DNA of 33,492 bases from an archaeon (GTDB lineage Archaea > Thermoplasmatota > Thermoplasmata > WALJ01), in NCBI GenBank assembly GCA_024278375.1, contig JAJRTH010000050.1:1-33492 (forward strand). Reading direction: 5' to 3'. Below, piece after piece: positions 17,369-26,133 of this stretch. How positions within the stretch are numbered: position 1 is the stretch's first letter; each line of letters opens with the position of its first letter. The position numbers and the translations under genes are program-made. The notes below the pieces were generated by a model. The model saw only the letters and a program-made list of their open reading frames with translations, was not told the origin of the DNA and did not search any database.

Positions 17369-19123
17369 ATGCTCTACTCGGCCATAGCGGAGACATTCGA
17401 GCGCATCGAGGCGACCACCAAAAGGCTGGAGATGACCGATTATCTCGTCGAACTCCTCAGAAAAACACCTCCCGAACTCATGGACAAGGTCATATATCTC
17501 ACCCAGGGAAAGATATATCCCGATTACATGGGAGTGGAGCTGGGAATCGCCGAGAAACTGCTTCTGAAATCGCTTTACAAGGCCACGGGAATACCCGAGA
17601 GCGAGATCGAAGAGCTCTACATGCGGCACGGTGATGTGGGCATAGTGGCGGAGAATGTGATTGCCAGAAAGAAGCAGATGAGCCTTTTCTCCGAGGAGCT
17701 CACCGTGGAAAGGGTGTATTCCACATTCGAGGAAATTGCGGGAAAGGGAGGCAAGGGAGCGCAGGATTTCAAAATGAAACGCCTTGCAAATCTTTTTCAC
17801 GATTCCAAGCCCATTGAGGCCAGATATCTGGCGAGAATGGCCGTTGCACGCCTGAGGCTAGGAATAGCGGACATGACGATACTGGATGCCCTTGCCATAA
17901 GCTTCGGAGAGAAATCGGACAGGGAGAAGGTGGAGAGAGCCTACAACATATGCTCTGACCTGGGTCTCGTTGCCAGAACTCTGGCTCAGAAGGGGATCGA
18001 CGGGTTGAAAGAGATAAGGATTCGGGTCGGCATTCCCATAAGGGTCATGCTTGCGGAGCGCCTGAGAACCCTTGAGGAGATCCTGGAAAAGATGGGGGGT
18101 AAGGCGGCTTTTGAGTACAAGTACGACGGTATAAGGATACAGGCACACATATCTGAGGATGTCAAGCTCTTTTCCAGACACCTCGAGAACCTTACAGAAC
18201 AGTTCCCGGAGATAACGAGCGCTCTCCGCAGGGCTTTCAGGGGTGAAGATGCCATTGTCGAGGGTGAGTGCGTCCCGATAGACCTGAGCACCGGGGAGAT
18301 GCTCCCGTTCCAGGTCGTTTCCCACAGAAGAGGCAGAAAATACGGTGTCGAGGAGGCGATGGAGGAATTTCCGGTATTGCTCTTCCTCTTTGACGCCCTT
18401 TACCTGAACGGTGAGGACCTGACCGTAAGGCCATATCTGGAAAGGAGGAAAGCCCTCAAAGACAGCTTCACCGAAACGGAGAGGATAAGGATCTCAACGA
18501 TACTGATAACCGACAGCACGGAGGAAGCGGAGCGTTTCTTCAATCAGGCAATAGATGTCGGCTGCGAGGGGATAATGGCGAAGTCCATAGCGGAAGATTC
18601 CGTTTACAGGGCAGGCGCAAGGGGATTCACATGGATAAAGTACAAGAAGGACTACAAGAGCGAGATGACGGACACGGTTGACCTCGTACCTGTAGGAGCG
18701 TTCATGGGTCGCGGAAGAAGGGCGGGGAAGTACGGAGCCCTCCTGATGGCGGCCTATAATCCGGACAGGGACATGTTCGAGACCGTCTGCAAGCTCGGGA
18801 GCGGCTTCACCGACGAGGACCTCGAGAAATTGCCTGAACTTTTCAAACGGTATCTTACGGAGGAAAAGCATCCGAGGGTTGATTCTAAAATGGAGCCGGA
18901 TGTCTGGTTCGTTCCCAACTTCGTGCTTGAGGTTCTGGGTGCGGAGATAACCCTCAGTCCGAACCACACCTGTGCCTACGGACAGATAAAGAAAGATGCC
19001 GGGCTGGCGATAAGGTTCCCCAGATTCACGGGCAACTGGAGGGATGACAGGGGACCGGAGGACGCCACAACGACCGAAGAGATGATAAGGATGTACGAGA
19101 TTCAGCTTAAAAAGGTGGAATGA
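17369..19123 (+). CDS. lig: ATP-dependent DNA ligase
   Basis: 584 aa, adenylation motif FEYKYDGIRIQAH, EGECVPID, EGIMAKS, WIKYKKDY. Confidence 0.96.
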   Translation: MLYSAIAETFERIEATTKRLEMTDYLVELLRKTPPELMDKVIYLTQGKIYPDYMGVELGIAEKLLLKSLYKATGIPESEIEELYMRHGDVGIVAENVIARKKQMSLFSEELTVERVYSTFEEIAGKGGKGAQDFKMKRLANLFHDSKPIEARYLARMAVARLRLGIADMTILDALAISFGEKSDREKVERAYNICSDLGLVARTLAQKGIDGLKEIRIRVGIPIRVMLAERLRTLEEILEKMGGKAAFEYKYDGIRIQAHISEDVKLFSRHLENLTEQFPEITSALRRAFRGEDAIVEGECVPIDLSTGEMLPFQVVSHRRGRKYGVEEAMEEFPVLLFLFDALYLNGEDLTVRPYLERRKALKDSFTETERIRISTILITDSTEEAERFFNQAIDVGCEGIMAKSIAEDSVYRAGARGFTWIKYKKDYKSEMTDTVDLVPVGAFMGRGRRAGKYGALLMAAYNPDRDMFETVCKLGSGFTDEDLEKLPELFKRYLTEEKHPRVDSKMEPDVWFVPNFVLEVLGAEITLSPNHTCAYGQIKKDAGLAIRFPRFTGNWRDDRGPEDATTTEEMIRMYEIQLKKVE

Positions 19124-19635
19124 TGCTCCTCATAACAGGAATGCCCGGTGCAGGAAAGGAAGAGGTGATACAGGCCATAATTCCCCTGGGATACGAGGTT
19201 CTGAGGATGGGGGACATTGTGAGAGAAATGGCAAAGGAAAGGGGAATAGAGCCGGACAGGATAGGTGAGTTCGCAAATGCCCAGAGAAAAGAGCACGGGC
19301 CATACATCTGGGCCGAGAGGACCGCGGAGAAGATTAAGGACCCTGAGAAAACGGTCATAGACGGCGTTCGCAGCCTTGAAGAGGTCGAGATATTCAGGAA
19401 GAAAGGAGGTGTCACGATAATCGCGGTGCACGCATCACCCAGAACCAGATACGAGCGTCTCAAAAGAAGGGGGAGAGGCGACGAATCGGACAGTCTAGAA
19501 AAAATGGTTGAAAGAGATATGAGGGAACTCTCATGGGGCGTAGGAAAAGTGATAGCGATGGCCGACATAATGATAGTGAATGAGGGAACGATAGAGGGAT
19601 TGAGGGAGAGGGTGAGGAGAGCAGTGCTCGGATAA
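19120..19635 (+). CDS. P-loop kinase-like protein (UPF0200/AAA-18 type)
   Basis: 171 aa, ITGMPGAGKEE Walker A, VIDGVRSLEEVE, ATGA overlap with ligase. Confidence 0.8.
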   Translation: MMLLITGMPGAGKEEVIQAIIPLGYEVLRMGDIVREMAKERGIEPDRIGEFANAQRKEHGPYIWAERTAEKIKDPEKTVIDGVRSLEEVEIFRKKGGVTIIAVHASPRTRYERLKRRGRGDESDSLEKMVERDMRELSWGVGKVIAMADIMIVNEGTIEGLRERVRRAVLG

Positions 19636-19697
19636 TTATATTCGTGATACAGAAATGGCAGGCGTTATAATTAAATAGAAAAATAGACGTCTGTCCG

Positions 19698-19742
19698 ATG
19701 AAGAACCCAACCGCAGCAAGCTGCGGAGTATAGGAATCAAAT
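19698..19742. repeat. Dispersed 45-bp repeat copy B with perfect hairpin CCGCAGC-AA-GCTGCGG
   Basis: atgaagaacccaaccgcagcaagctgcggagtataggaatcaaat, near-identical to 2555-2599. Confidence 0.85.
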
Positions 19743-19986
19743 CATTAAGGAACTTAAGAAAATTAGGAACTACACACAATCCCAATCCCCCTCCATTTCC
19801 AACCGCACATCTCTCGATATCGAGGACCTCGGATGGCTGGGAAGTCTCCCATTCGGGCATGGAAGAGCGCGATGGCTTGCTCTGTTTTATATATAGGTGT
19901 TAGGAGAGCGTTCCTCCTCTCTGGTGAGTGACCGGGGACTGGACATTCGCCCGAAAAGCTTTTTCTTCTCTCACATATCTCCCACT

Positions 19987-20259
19987 ATGGTCGCCCGTGC
20001 GCATGTTTACTTTGAAGGAAGGGTCCAGGGTGTCTTCTTCAGGGCAAACACCGAGAGGAAAGCCATAGAGCTCGGGGTGAACGGATGGGTCAGGAATCTT
20101 CCGGATGGAAGGGTCGAGGCGGTGTTCGAGGGTGAGAAGAGCGTGGTGGAGGAACTGATAGAGTGGTGCAGGCACAACCAGCCCTATGCGAGGGTCACGG
20201 ATGTGAAGATAATCTGGGAAGAACCGCAAGGTGAGGCTGGTTTCAGGATACGATACTAA
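19987..20259 (+). CDS. acyP: Acylphosphatase
   Basis: Likely start ATG 19987: [49 protein letters not shown]. Confidence 0.93.
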   Translation: MVARAHVYFEGRVQGVFFRANTERKAIELGVNGWVRNLPDGRVEAVFEGEKSVVEELIEWCRHNQPYARVTDVKIIWEEPQGEAGFRIRY

Positions 20260-20286
20260 CCTATTTAACGGAAAGCATTTCCCCCT

Positions 20287-20574
20287 GTGGCAGTAAGGAA
20301 CTTCAGAAAAAGATACATTGTCTTCAGAGTACACGGTAGTGGAGCGCTCCCCAGAAAGGAGATGATAGATCTTATAAACAGGAGAGGGAGAATCCACAGG
20401 GTAAGGATGAAACTGACAGTCTTCAAGGGAAATCAGGGCATAATACTGGTCTCACATACTGATAAGGAAAGGGCGATAGAGGCCATGAACTTCGAGGATA
20501 ACGGCCTGAAGGTTGAAACCATAAGGACCTCGGGTACCATAAAGAAAGCGAAGAGTTCGATGCATCAATTTTAA
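20287..20574 (+). CDS. rnp2: Ribonuclease P protein component 2 (Pop5 family)
   Basis: 95 aa, GTG start, KRYIVFRVHG..., C-terminal SGTIKKAK. Confidence 0.85.
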   Translation: MAVRNFRKRYIVFRVHGSGALPRKEMIDLINRRGRIHRVRMKLTVFKGNQGIILVSHTDKERAIEAMNFEDNGLKVETIRTSGTIKKAKSSMHQF

Positions 20575-20607
20575 ATACAAGTCGTTTTTAACACCCCCGA
20601 TCAGAAT

Positions 20608-20680
20608 AGCCCCGTGGTGTAGCGGTCAATCATCGGGGACTCTGGATCCCTGGACGGCAGTTCGAATCTGCCCGGGGCTA
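20608..20680 (+). tRNA. tRNA-Gln (anticodon CTG)
   Basis: Acceptor AGCCCCG/CGGGGCT, anticodon arm GGGGA-CTCTGGA-TCCCT, T-arm with GTTCGAATC, 73 nt. T-run follows at 20686-20690. Confidence 0.95.
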
Positions 20681-20720
20681 TACCATTTTTCACAAATTCA
20701 GGCGAGCAGATGAGAACTCA

Positions 20721-20740
20721 GCCTTCTGAGGATAGAAGGC
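20721..20740 (+). other. Perfect hairpin GCCTTCT-GAGGAT-AGAAGGC
   Basis: 7-bp stem, 6-nt loop, lying between the tRNA 3' end and its duplicate. Confidence 0.7.
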
Positions 20741-20748
20741 ACCAGGGA

Positions 20749-20767
20749 GAATCTGCCCGGGGCTATA
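20749..20767 (+). repeat. 19-bp direct duplication of tRNA-Gln 3' end (GAATCTGCCCGGGGCTATA)
   Basis: Exact copy of 20664-20682. Confidence 0.9.
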
Positions 20768-20850
20768 TCTTTTCGATTGATCAACAGGGCATGCCGAATT
20801 TTCGGGTCTCCCCTCATAAAGATTTTATCCTTTGTAAACGTTTTCCGAAT

Positions 20851-21369
20851 ATGGAGCTGAAAGATGCCATATCCGGAAGAAGGTCTGTCAGGAAGTTTCG
20901 AAAGACGGATATCCCCGAAGAAATCATAATAGAACTCATAGAGATTGCCAACATGGCACCATCGGCCGGAAACCTTCAGAGCAGGGATTTCATCCTTATA
21001 AGGGACGGAAAAACAAAAGAGGCTCTGGCCAAAGCTGCTCTGAACCAGGGTTTCATAGTCGAAGCACCGTGGCTCATAGTCGTGACAGGCAACGAGAAAA
21101 AGGTGGATAAATATGGTCTCAGAGGAAAGAGACTCTATACGATACAGGATGCCGCTGCCAGCATAATGCTGCTCCTTCTCGCAGCATATGAAAGAGGTCT
21201 TGGGACATGCTGGGTAGGTGCATTCGACGACCGAATGGTGTCAGACATACTCAATCTTCCGGAACATGCGAAACCTATGGCCATAATACCCATCGGATAC
21301 CCGGAAGAATGGCCGCCCCCGCGGGGAAGACATCCGTTGTATAGATTTCTCCACCGGGAGAGCTGGTGA
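20851..21369 (+). CDS. Nitroreductase family protein
   Basis: Likely start ATG 20851: MELKDAISGRRSVRKFRKTDIPEEIIIELIEIANMAPSAGNLQSRDFILI...LGTCWVGAFD. Confidence 0.92.
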   Translation: MELKDAISGRRSVRKFRKTDIPEEIIIELIEIANMAPSAGNLQSRDFILIRDGKTKEALAKAALNQGFIVEAPWLIVVTGNEKKVDKYGLRGKRLYTIQDAAASIMLLLLAAYERGLGTCWVGAFDDRMVSDILNLPEHAKPMAIIPIGYPEEWPPPRGRHPLYRFLHRESW

Positions 21370-21418
21370 AACCGTATGCGGGTTTGCCCGAAACCCCTAA
21401 ATACTTGCACCCATATGC

Positions 21419-22837
21419 ATGCGTAGTGATCGCATGAAAGGTCTTGCCGAAAAGGCTCTGAAATACGGAGAAAAAATGGCCGATTATCTGGAAATAAGGG
21501 TAGAAAGGACAAAATACAGCTTCAATTTCATGAAGAACGGCATTCTGGCCGGCTCTACCGAAGGCATTGAGTCGGGGATTGCCGTCAGGGCAATGGTCAA
21601 AGGGGGTATGGGGTCGGTATACACCGGTTCTCTTGAGTGGAGGATTGTCAAAGAGGCTGTGGAGAGCGCGGTTGAAATGGCGAAGAAGGCGAGCGCTCTT
21701 TCCATGCTTACCATGTCAGAGGAAAGGACTTACCGGGATTTCTGGACGGTGGAACAGAAAAAGAAGATAGAAGATGTGGACAACGGTGAAAAGATAGAAT
21801 GGCTGAACGAGATAGAGTCCTCCCTGGAGAGCATGGGTTCCGCGGTCGCTAGGATACAGTATGTTCGGGACTCTCTTAAAGAGAAGCACCTGCTAACGTC
21901 GGAAGGTGCGGAGATATCTTCTTTGCTTCCGACCATAGAGTACAGGTATTTCATAATCGTAGGCAATGAAAAGGGGAGTGAACAGGCGTATGGACAGCTT
22001 GCATGGACCGGAGGATACGATAAATGGGATGACTGGGACCCTCACGGAAGGGTCGTGGATATGGCAAAGGTTCTGGAGCGGTCCATAAACGAAGGAAAGA
22101 CCCTCAACGATGGAAGGATGGACCTGGTGGTCGGACCTGAGGTTACAGGAATAGCCTCGCACGAGTCCTGCGGACATCCCATGGAGGCAGACCGCATACT
22201 GGGAAGGGAGTCGTATCTCGCCGGAGAATCCTTTGTAAGGCCGGACATGGTGGGTACGAGGATAGGTAGCGAGGTCGTTACCGTGGTGGATGACCCGACC
22301 GTTCCCGGAAGCTACGGTTATTACCAATATGATGATGAAGGAATTCCTGCCAGGAGGAGATATCTCTACAAAAAAGGTATGATAAATGAGTTCCTCCACA
22401 ACCGGGAAACAGCTGCTGCGATGGAGACGGAGAGCAACGCCGCCGCAAGGGCCAGCTCCTGGGATAGAGAGCCGATAGTCCGGATGAGCACGACCTTCGT
22501 CGAGCCCGGGGATTACAGTGTGGAAGAACTCTTCGAGGATATAAAGTACGGTATTTACATGAAGTCCTTCACGGAATGGAACATAGACGACGTGCGATTC
22601 AATCAGAAGTACACCGGAAGAGAGGCCTATCTGATAGAGAACGGGGAGATAAAGGGGCCGATAAGAAGGCCTATAATAGAGGTGACCACAAAGACATTCT
22701 GGAGTTCCGTGGATGCTGTGGGTAAAGACTTGGAATTCACAGGGGCCACATGCGGAAAAAGCGACCCGGAACAGGGTGCGGATGTATGGACTGGCGGACC
22801 TCACATGAGGCTGAGGAATGTTCATATGAGGTGGTAA
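21419..22837 (+). CDS. tldD: TldD family metallopeptidase
   Basis: 472 aa, HExxxH motif SHESCGHPMEADR; DDPTVPGSYGYYQYDDEGIPARR. Confidence 0.93.
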   Translation: MRSDRMKGLAEKALKYGEKMADYLEIRVERTKYSFNFMKNGILAGSTEGIESGIAVRAMVKGGMGSVYTGSLEWRIVKEAVESAVEMAKKASALSMLTMSEERTYRDFWTVEQKKKIEDVDNGEKIEWLNEIESSLESMGSAVARIQYVRDSLKEKHLLTSEGAEISSLLPTIEYRYFIIVGNEKGSEQAYGQLAWTGGYDKWDDWDPHGRVVDMAKVLERSINEGKTLNDGRMDLVVGPEVTGIASHESCGHPMEADRILGRESYLAGESFVRPDMVGTRIGSEVVTVVDDPTVPGSYGYYQYDDEGIPARRRYLYKKGMINEFLHNRETAAAMETESNAAARASSWDREPIVRMSTTFVEPGDYSVEELFEDIKYGIYMKSFTEWNIDDVRFNQKYTGREAYLIENGEIKGPIRRPIIEVTTKTFWSSVDAVGKDLEFTGATCGKSDPEQGADVWTGGPHMRLRNVHMRW

Positions 22838-22839
22838 GG

Positions 22840-24177
22840 ATGGATGCGGAAAAAGCAGTAAAACTGGCACTGGAAAGCGGGGCGGACGAGGTTTCCGTGA
22901 AGATTGTGGAGCGGGACGACCTTCAGTTGAGGTTTTCCAATAATGGTTTTGACATATCAAACCGATGGAGGAGCGAAACGATGTCCGTGCTGGTGGCGGT
23001 AAGAGGAAGCACCACAGGCATTGATATAACTGACCCGAGCAAAATGGAGGAGAAGATAAGAAAGGGTGTGGAATTCGCAAGAAAACTGCCGAAAAATCCT
23101 GATTTTCTTGGATTTTATGACAAAAAAACATCTCCAGGAAAACTCGACTTCGAACCTCTGTGCCTCGACGACCTCTCCGAACTCGGGAGGAATGCCATAG
23201 ATTCCGCCCTCAAACACGGGGTGAAAAGGGTGTCCGGCGAACTTTATTTTGCCAGGCACAGTGTTACCGTGGCCACGAACCACAACCTTCTAAGTGAGGA
23301 AAGGTCGCATCTGATTGCCACTGTCAGGGCATTCAACGAGGAAGGGAATCCAGGACAGGCCAGTACACATATAGCAGACAGTTCGGATATGGAAAGGTTT
23401 GGGCCTGCGTTCGTAGGTGACAAGGCCGGTGTGCTTGCCGATAGCAACAAGGGTTTGAAGGAAGTGGTTGAGGGCAGGTTCACCGTCCTCTTTGACCCCC
23501 TCTGTTTCGGCTCCGTAATGACCGAGGTAGGTAATGCGCTCTCCGCCTTCTCTGTGGATTCAGGGACCAGTTTTTTCGGTGGTAAGATGGATGAAGAAGT
23601 GGCCTCGGAAATAATAACCGTATACGATGACCCGCACCTCCCCGGTGCCAACATGGGAAGTTTCGATGATGAAGGAGCTCCGGCAGAAAGTAAAACGGTA
23701 ATTGAGAAAGGTGTTTTGATGTCGTATCTTCACACTCATTCCACGGCAAAGAAGCACGGCGTGGGGAGCACGGGAAATGCAAAGAACAGCAGAGGTCCTT
23801 TGACATCGCTACCGATGGGTACCTTGATACCGGCACCCTGGCAGATATCGGTCAAACCCGGAAAAAGGGATATGGAGAGTATCCTGGCAGACATTAAGGA
23901 GGGCATCTATATGGCCAACACATGGTACACACGATATCAGAACAAGAGAAGCGGGGACTTTTCCACCATTCCGCGGGACGGGATATTCTACATAAAAGAC
24001 GGAGAAATCACCGAGGCGTGGGGAGGAATAAGGATAAGTGAAAACATGCTGCATCTTCTGAAGAACATAAAAGAACTCAGCTCGGAGAGGATACCTGCAG
24101 ACTGGTGGGGTGAGACCAAGAATACTTTTGTACCTTATGCTCTGGCGGAGAATGTCAGAATCACAAAGGCAAGATAA
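22840..24177 (+). CDS. tldE: TldE/PmbA family protein (TldD partner)
   Basis: Likely start ATG 22840: MDAEKAVKLALESGADEVSVKIVERDDLQLRFSNNG...; YDDPHLPGANMGSFDDEGAPAESK. Confidence 0.9.
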   Translation: MDAEKAVKLALESGADEVSVKIVERDDLQLRFSNNGFDISNRWRSETMSVLVAVRGSTTGIDITDPSKMEEKIRKGVEFARKLPKNPDFLGFYDKKTSPGKLDFEPLCLDDLSELGRNAIDSALKHGVKRVSGELYFARHSVTVATNHNLLSEERSHLIATVRAFNEEGNPGQASTHIADSSDMERFGPAFVGDKAGVLADSNKGLKEVVEGRFTVLFDPLCFGSVMTEVGNALSAFSVDSGTSFFGGKMDEEVASEIITVYDDPHLPGANMGSFDDEGAPAESKTVIEKGVLMSYLHTHSTAKKHGVGSTGNAKNSRGPLTSLPMGTLIPAPWQISVKPGKRDMESILADIKEGIYMANTWYTRYQNKRSGDFSTIPRDGIFYIKDGEITEAWGGIRISENMLHLLKNIKELSSERIPADWWGETKNTFVPYALAENVRITKAR

Positions 24178-24204
24178 AGATTAAAAACCGTTGCTATTAA
24201 CGCC

Positions 24205-25286
24205 ATGCTCTGGTTCGTGTTCACAACGCCGGTCTGCAATCTGAACTGCCGATACTGCGGCGGGACGATACCCGAGGAGGTAATGCCGCATGAGATAAGA
24301 TACACCGTGGAAGAACTCAGAGATTTTCTAAAGAAGGACCCGGAAAGAGATATAGCATTCTACGGCGGGGAGCCTCTGCTGAAAACGGAATTCATTGAAA
24401 AAGTAATGGAAGAGATACCGGCCAGGCACTATTTTCTTCAGACCAATGGTATTTTACTCCATCTTCTAAGGCCCTCGATCCTGAAAAGGATGGATACCAT
24501 ACTCATATCCTTGGACGGGGATGAACGTCTCACGGACCTTCACCGTGGCAGGGGCGTGTACAGGAGCGCCTTAAAAAACGCGGAGTTGATAAGAAAAAAG
24601 GCTTCGAGGGGGATTTGATAGCAAGAATGGCCGTAAGCCAGGAAAGCGACATATACAGAGACGTGAAACATCTGCTGAGCATCCCCTATTTCGACCATGT
24701 TCACTGGCAGTTGAACGTTGTATGGGACCCCGAGGGCTCGTGGAAGGACTTCAGGGCGTGGCTCGAAGACTCATATTATCCCGGTCTCAGAAAACTGGCT
24801 AACGAGTGGATATATGAGATCGAGAGGAGTATGCGAATCCAGGGCATCGTTCCGTTCCAGGGGGTTATGAAAAGGCTCTTCGGCCTGAAAAGGCAGGGAC
24901 TTCCCTGTGGTGCCGGAGAAAGCGCCTTTACGATATCGACTGACGGAAGTGTGCTGGCATGCCCTATAGGCGGAGAATTCAGTTGGAACCGTCTCGGAAA
25001 TATACTGGACAACGAACCGCAGGAGTTCCGCAGCCGCCTGATTCCTAGCGAACCCTGTCCTTCATGCGAATATTATCCGATGTGTGGAGGGCGATGTCTC
25101 TTTGCCAACAAAGAGAGGCTCTGGGGCGATGACGGGTTCGAACTCATATGTGAGACCGTCAGATATCTTATAGAGCTTATGAAGGAAATAAAGCCTAGAA
25201 TTGAAAGACTCGTGGAAGAAGGCACGATTTCCGAGAGAGACCTTCTGTATCCTCGTGTCAACAACACAACGGAGATCATTCCGTGA
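24205..25286 (+). CDS. Radical SAM/SPASM putative peptide-modifying enzyme, encoded in two overlapping frames (24205..24618 and 24615..25286) requiring a -1 shift
   Basis: N-terminal CNLNCRYC (CxxxCxxC) and FYGGEPLL; C-terminal SPASM-like CGAG...LACPIGGEF...CPSCEYYPMCGGRCLF. Frames join at A_AAA_AAG (24594-24600). Confidence 0.9.
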
Positions 25287-26129
25287 TCAGTCCGGAATGA
25301 GCATTATGGGTATGCTGGCCATTCCCAAGACCTCTCTTTCGAGTTTTCCGAGGGCCAGTTCTTTTGTTAGGAATCTGAACTTGTATCCAAGTCCCGGCCT
25401 TCCTCTGCTCGCCACCATGAGGTCCGCTTTCTTAGAGTACTCTATTATTGCCTCGCCCGGATTCCCTCTGGCCACCTCTATGGTGTACCTGACATCCATT
25501 TCTCTCGCATAATCTCTGACAAAGCGGAATTTCGTATTCACATCCTCATGCCCGAGATAAAGTGTTATCAGATCTGCACCAAGGGCGTGGGCCAATCTAA
25601 CAGCTAGCATGCTGGCCTTGAAGGAATACTTGCTGCCGCTGCTCGGATTCAGAATGACTCTGGGCTCCCTTTCCCTAGAAAAAGGTGTGAAAAGCAGGAG
25701 CGGGATGTGGGTCTTCTCGATGATGGCCCTGGATGTGGCCCCAAGACCGAGTGCCTGAGAGCCCATTTTGGAATGGGTGGCCATAACTAGAAGATTGGCA
25801 CCCACATTTCTGGAGTATCTTAGTATCCTTATCGAAGGCTTCCCTTTCTGTATTTGATGTTCTATTTTCGTCACACCTTCGCTTTTGAGTATCTTCTTTA
25901 TGGTCTCTATGGACTCCTCCCCCATCTTTCTGAGAGTACTTTCATACTCGCCGGTGAGAACTATTGCCCTGTCCGTTATATTGACGACGTTTATCAGGTA
26001 ATAACGGGCCTGTGGAAACATTCTTGCCGTATATCTCGCCCCTTTCATTATAACCGGGCTTTTATCAGCCGCTATCACAACCCTGGATACGACCCTGTAT
26101 AGCTCCTCGACATCAGATATCTGGTACAT
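25287..26129 (-). CDS. Universal stress protein, two tandem USP domains
   Basis: 280 aa, LLVMATHSKMGSQALGLGATSRAIIEKTHIPLLLF and LMVASRGRPGLGYKFRFLTKELALGKLEREVLGMASIPIMLI. Confidence 0.88.
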   Translation of the reverse strand: MYQISDVEELYRVVSRVVIAADKSPVIMKGARYTARMFPQARYYLINVVNITDRAIVLTGEYESTLRKMGEESIETIKKILKSEGVTKIEHQIQKGKPSIRILRYSRNVGANLLVMATHSKMGSQALGLGATSRAIIEKTHIPLLLFTPFSREREPRVILNPSSGSKYSFKASMLAVRLAHALGADLITLYLGHEDVNTKFRFVRDYAREMDVRYTIEVARGNPGEAIIEYSKKADLMVASRGRPGLGYKFRFLTKELALGKLEREVLGMASIPIMLIPD

Positions 26130-26133
26130 TTTT

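Noticed and set aside
19813-19831. Palindromes CTCGATATCGAG and CGAGG-A-CCTCG between the kinase-like gene and acylphosphatase
   Set aside because: Short and overlapping, with no supporting context. Not enough to call a regulatory RNA or operator.
21893-23131. 412-aa minus-strand ORF opposite tldD/tldE
   Set aside because: Spans two convincing genes on the other strand with no recognisable motifs.
24615-25286. Independent short SPASM gene starting at TTG 24615
   Set aside because: The upstream frame supplies the missing radical SAM core, and the junction continues smoothly at the slippery heptamer, so one split gene is more likely than two.
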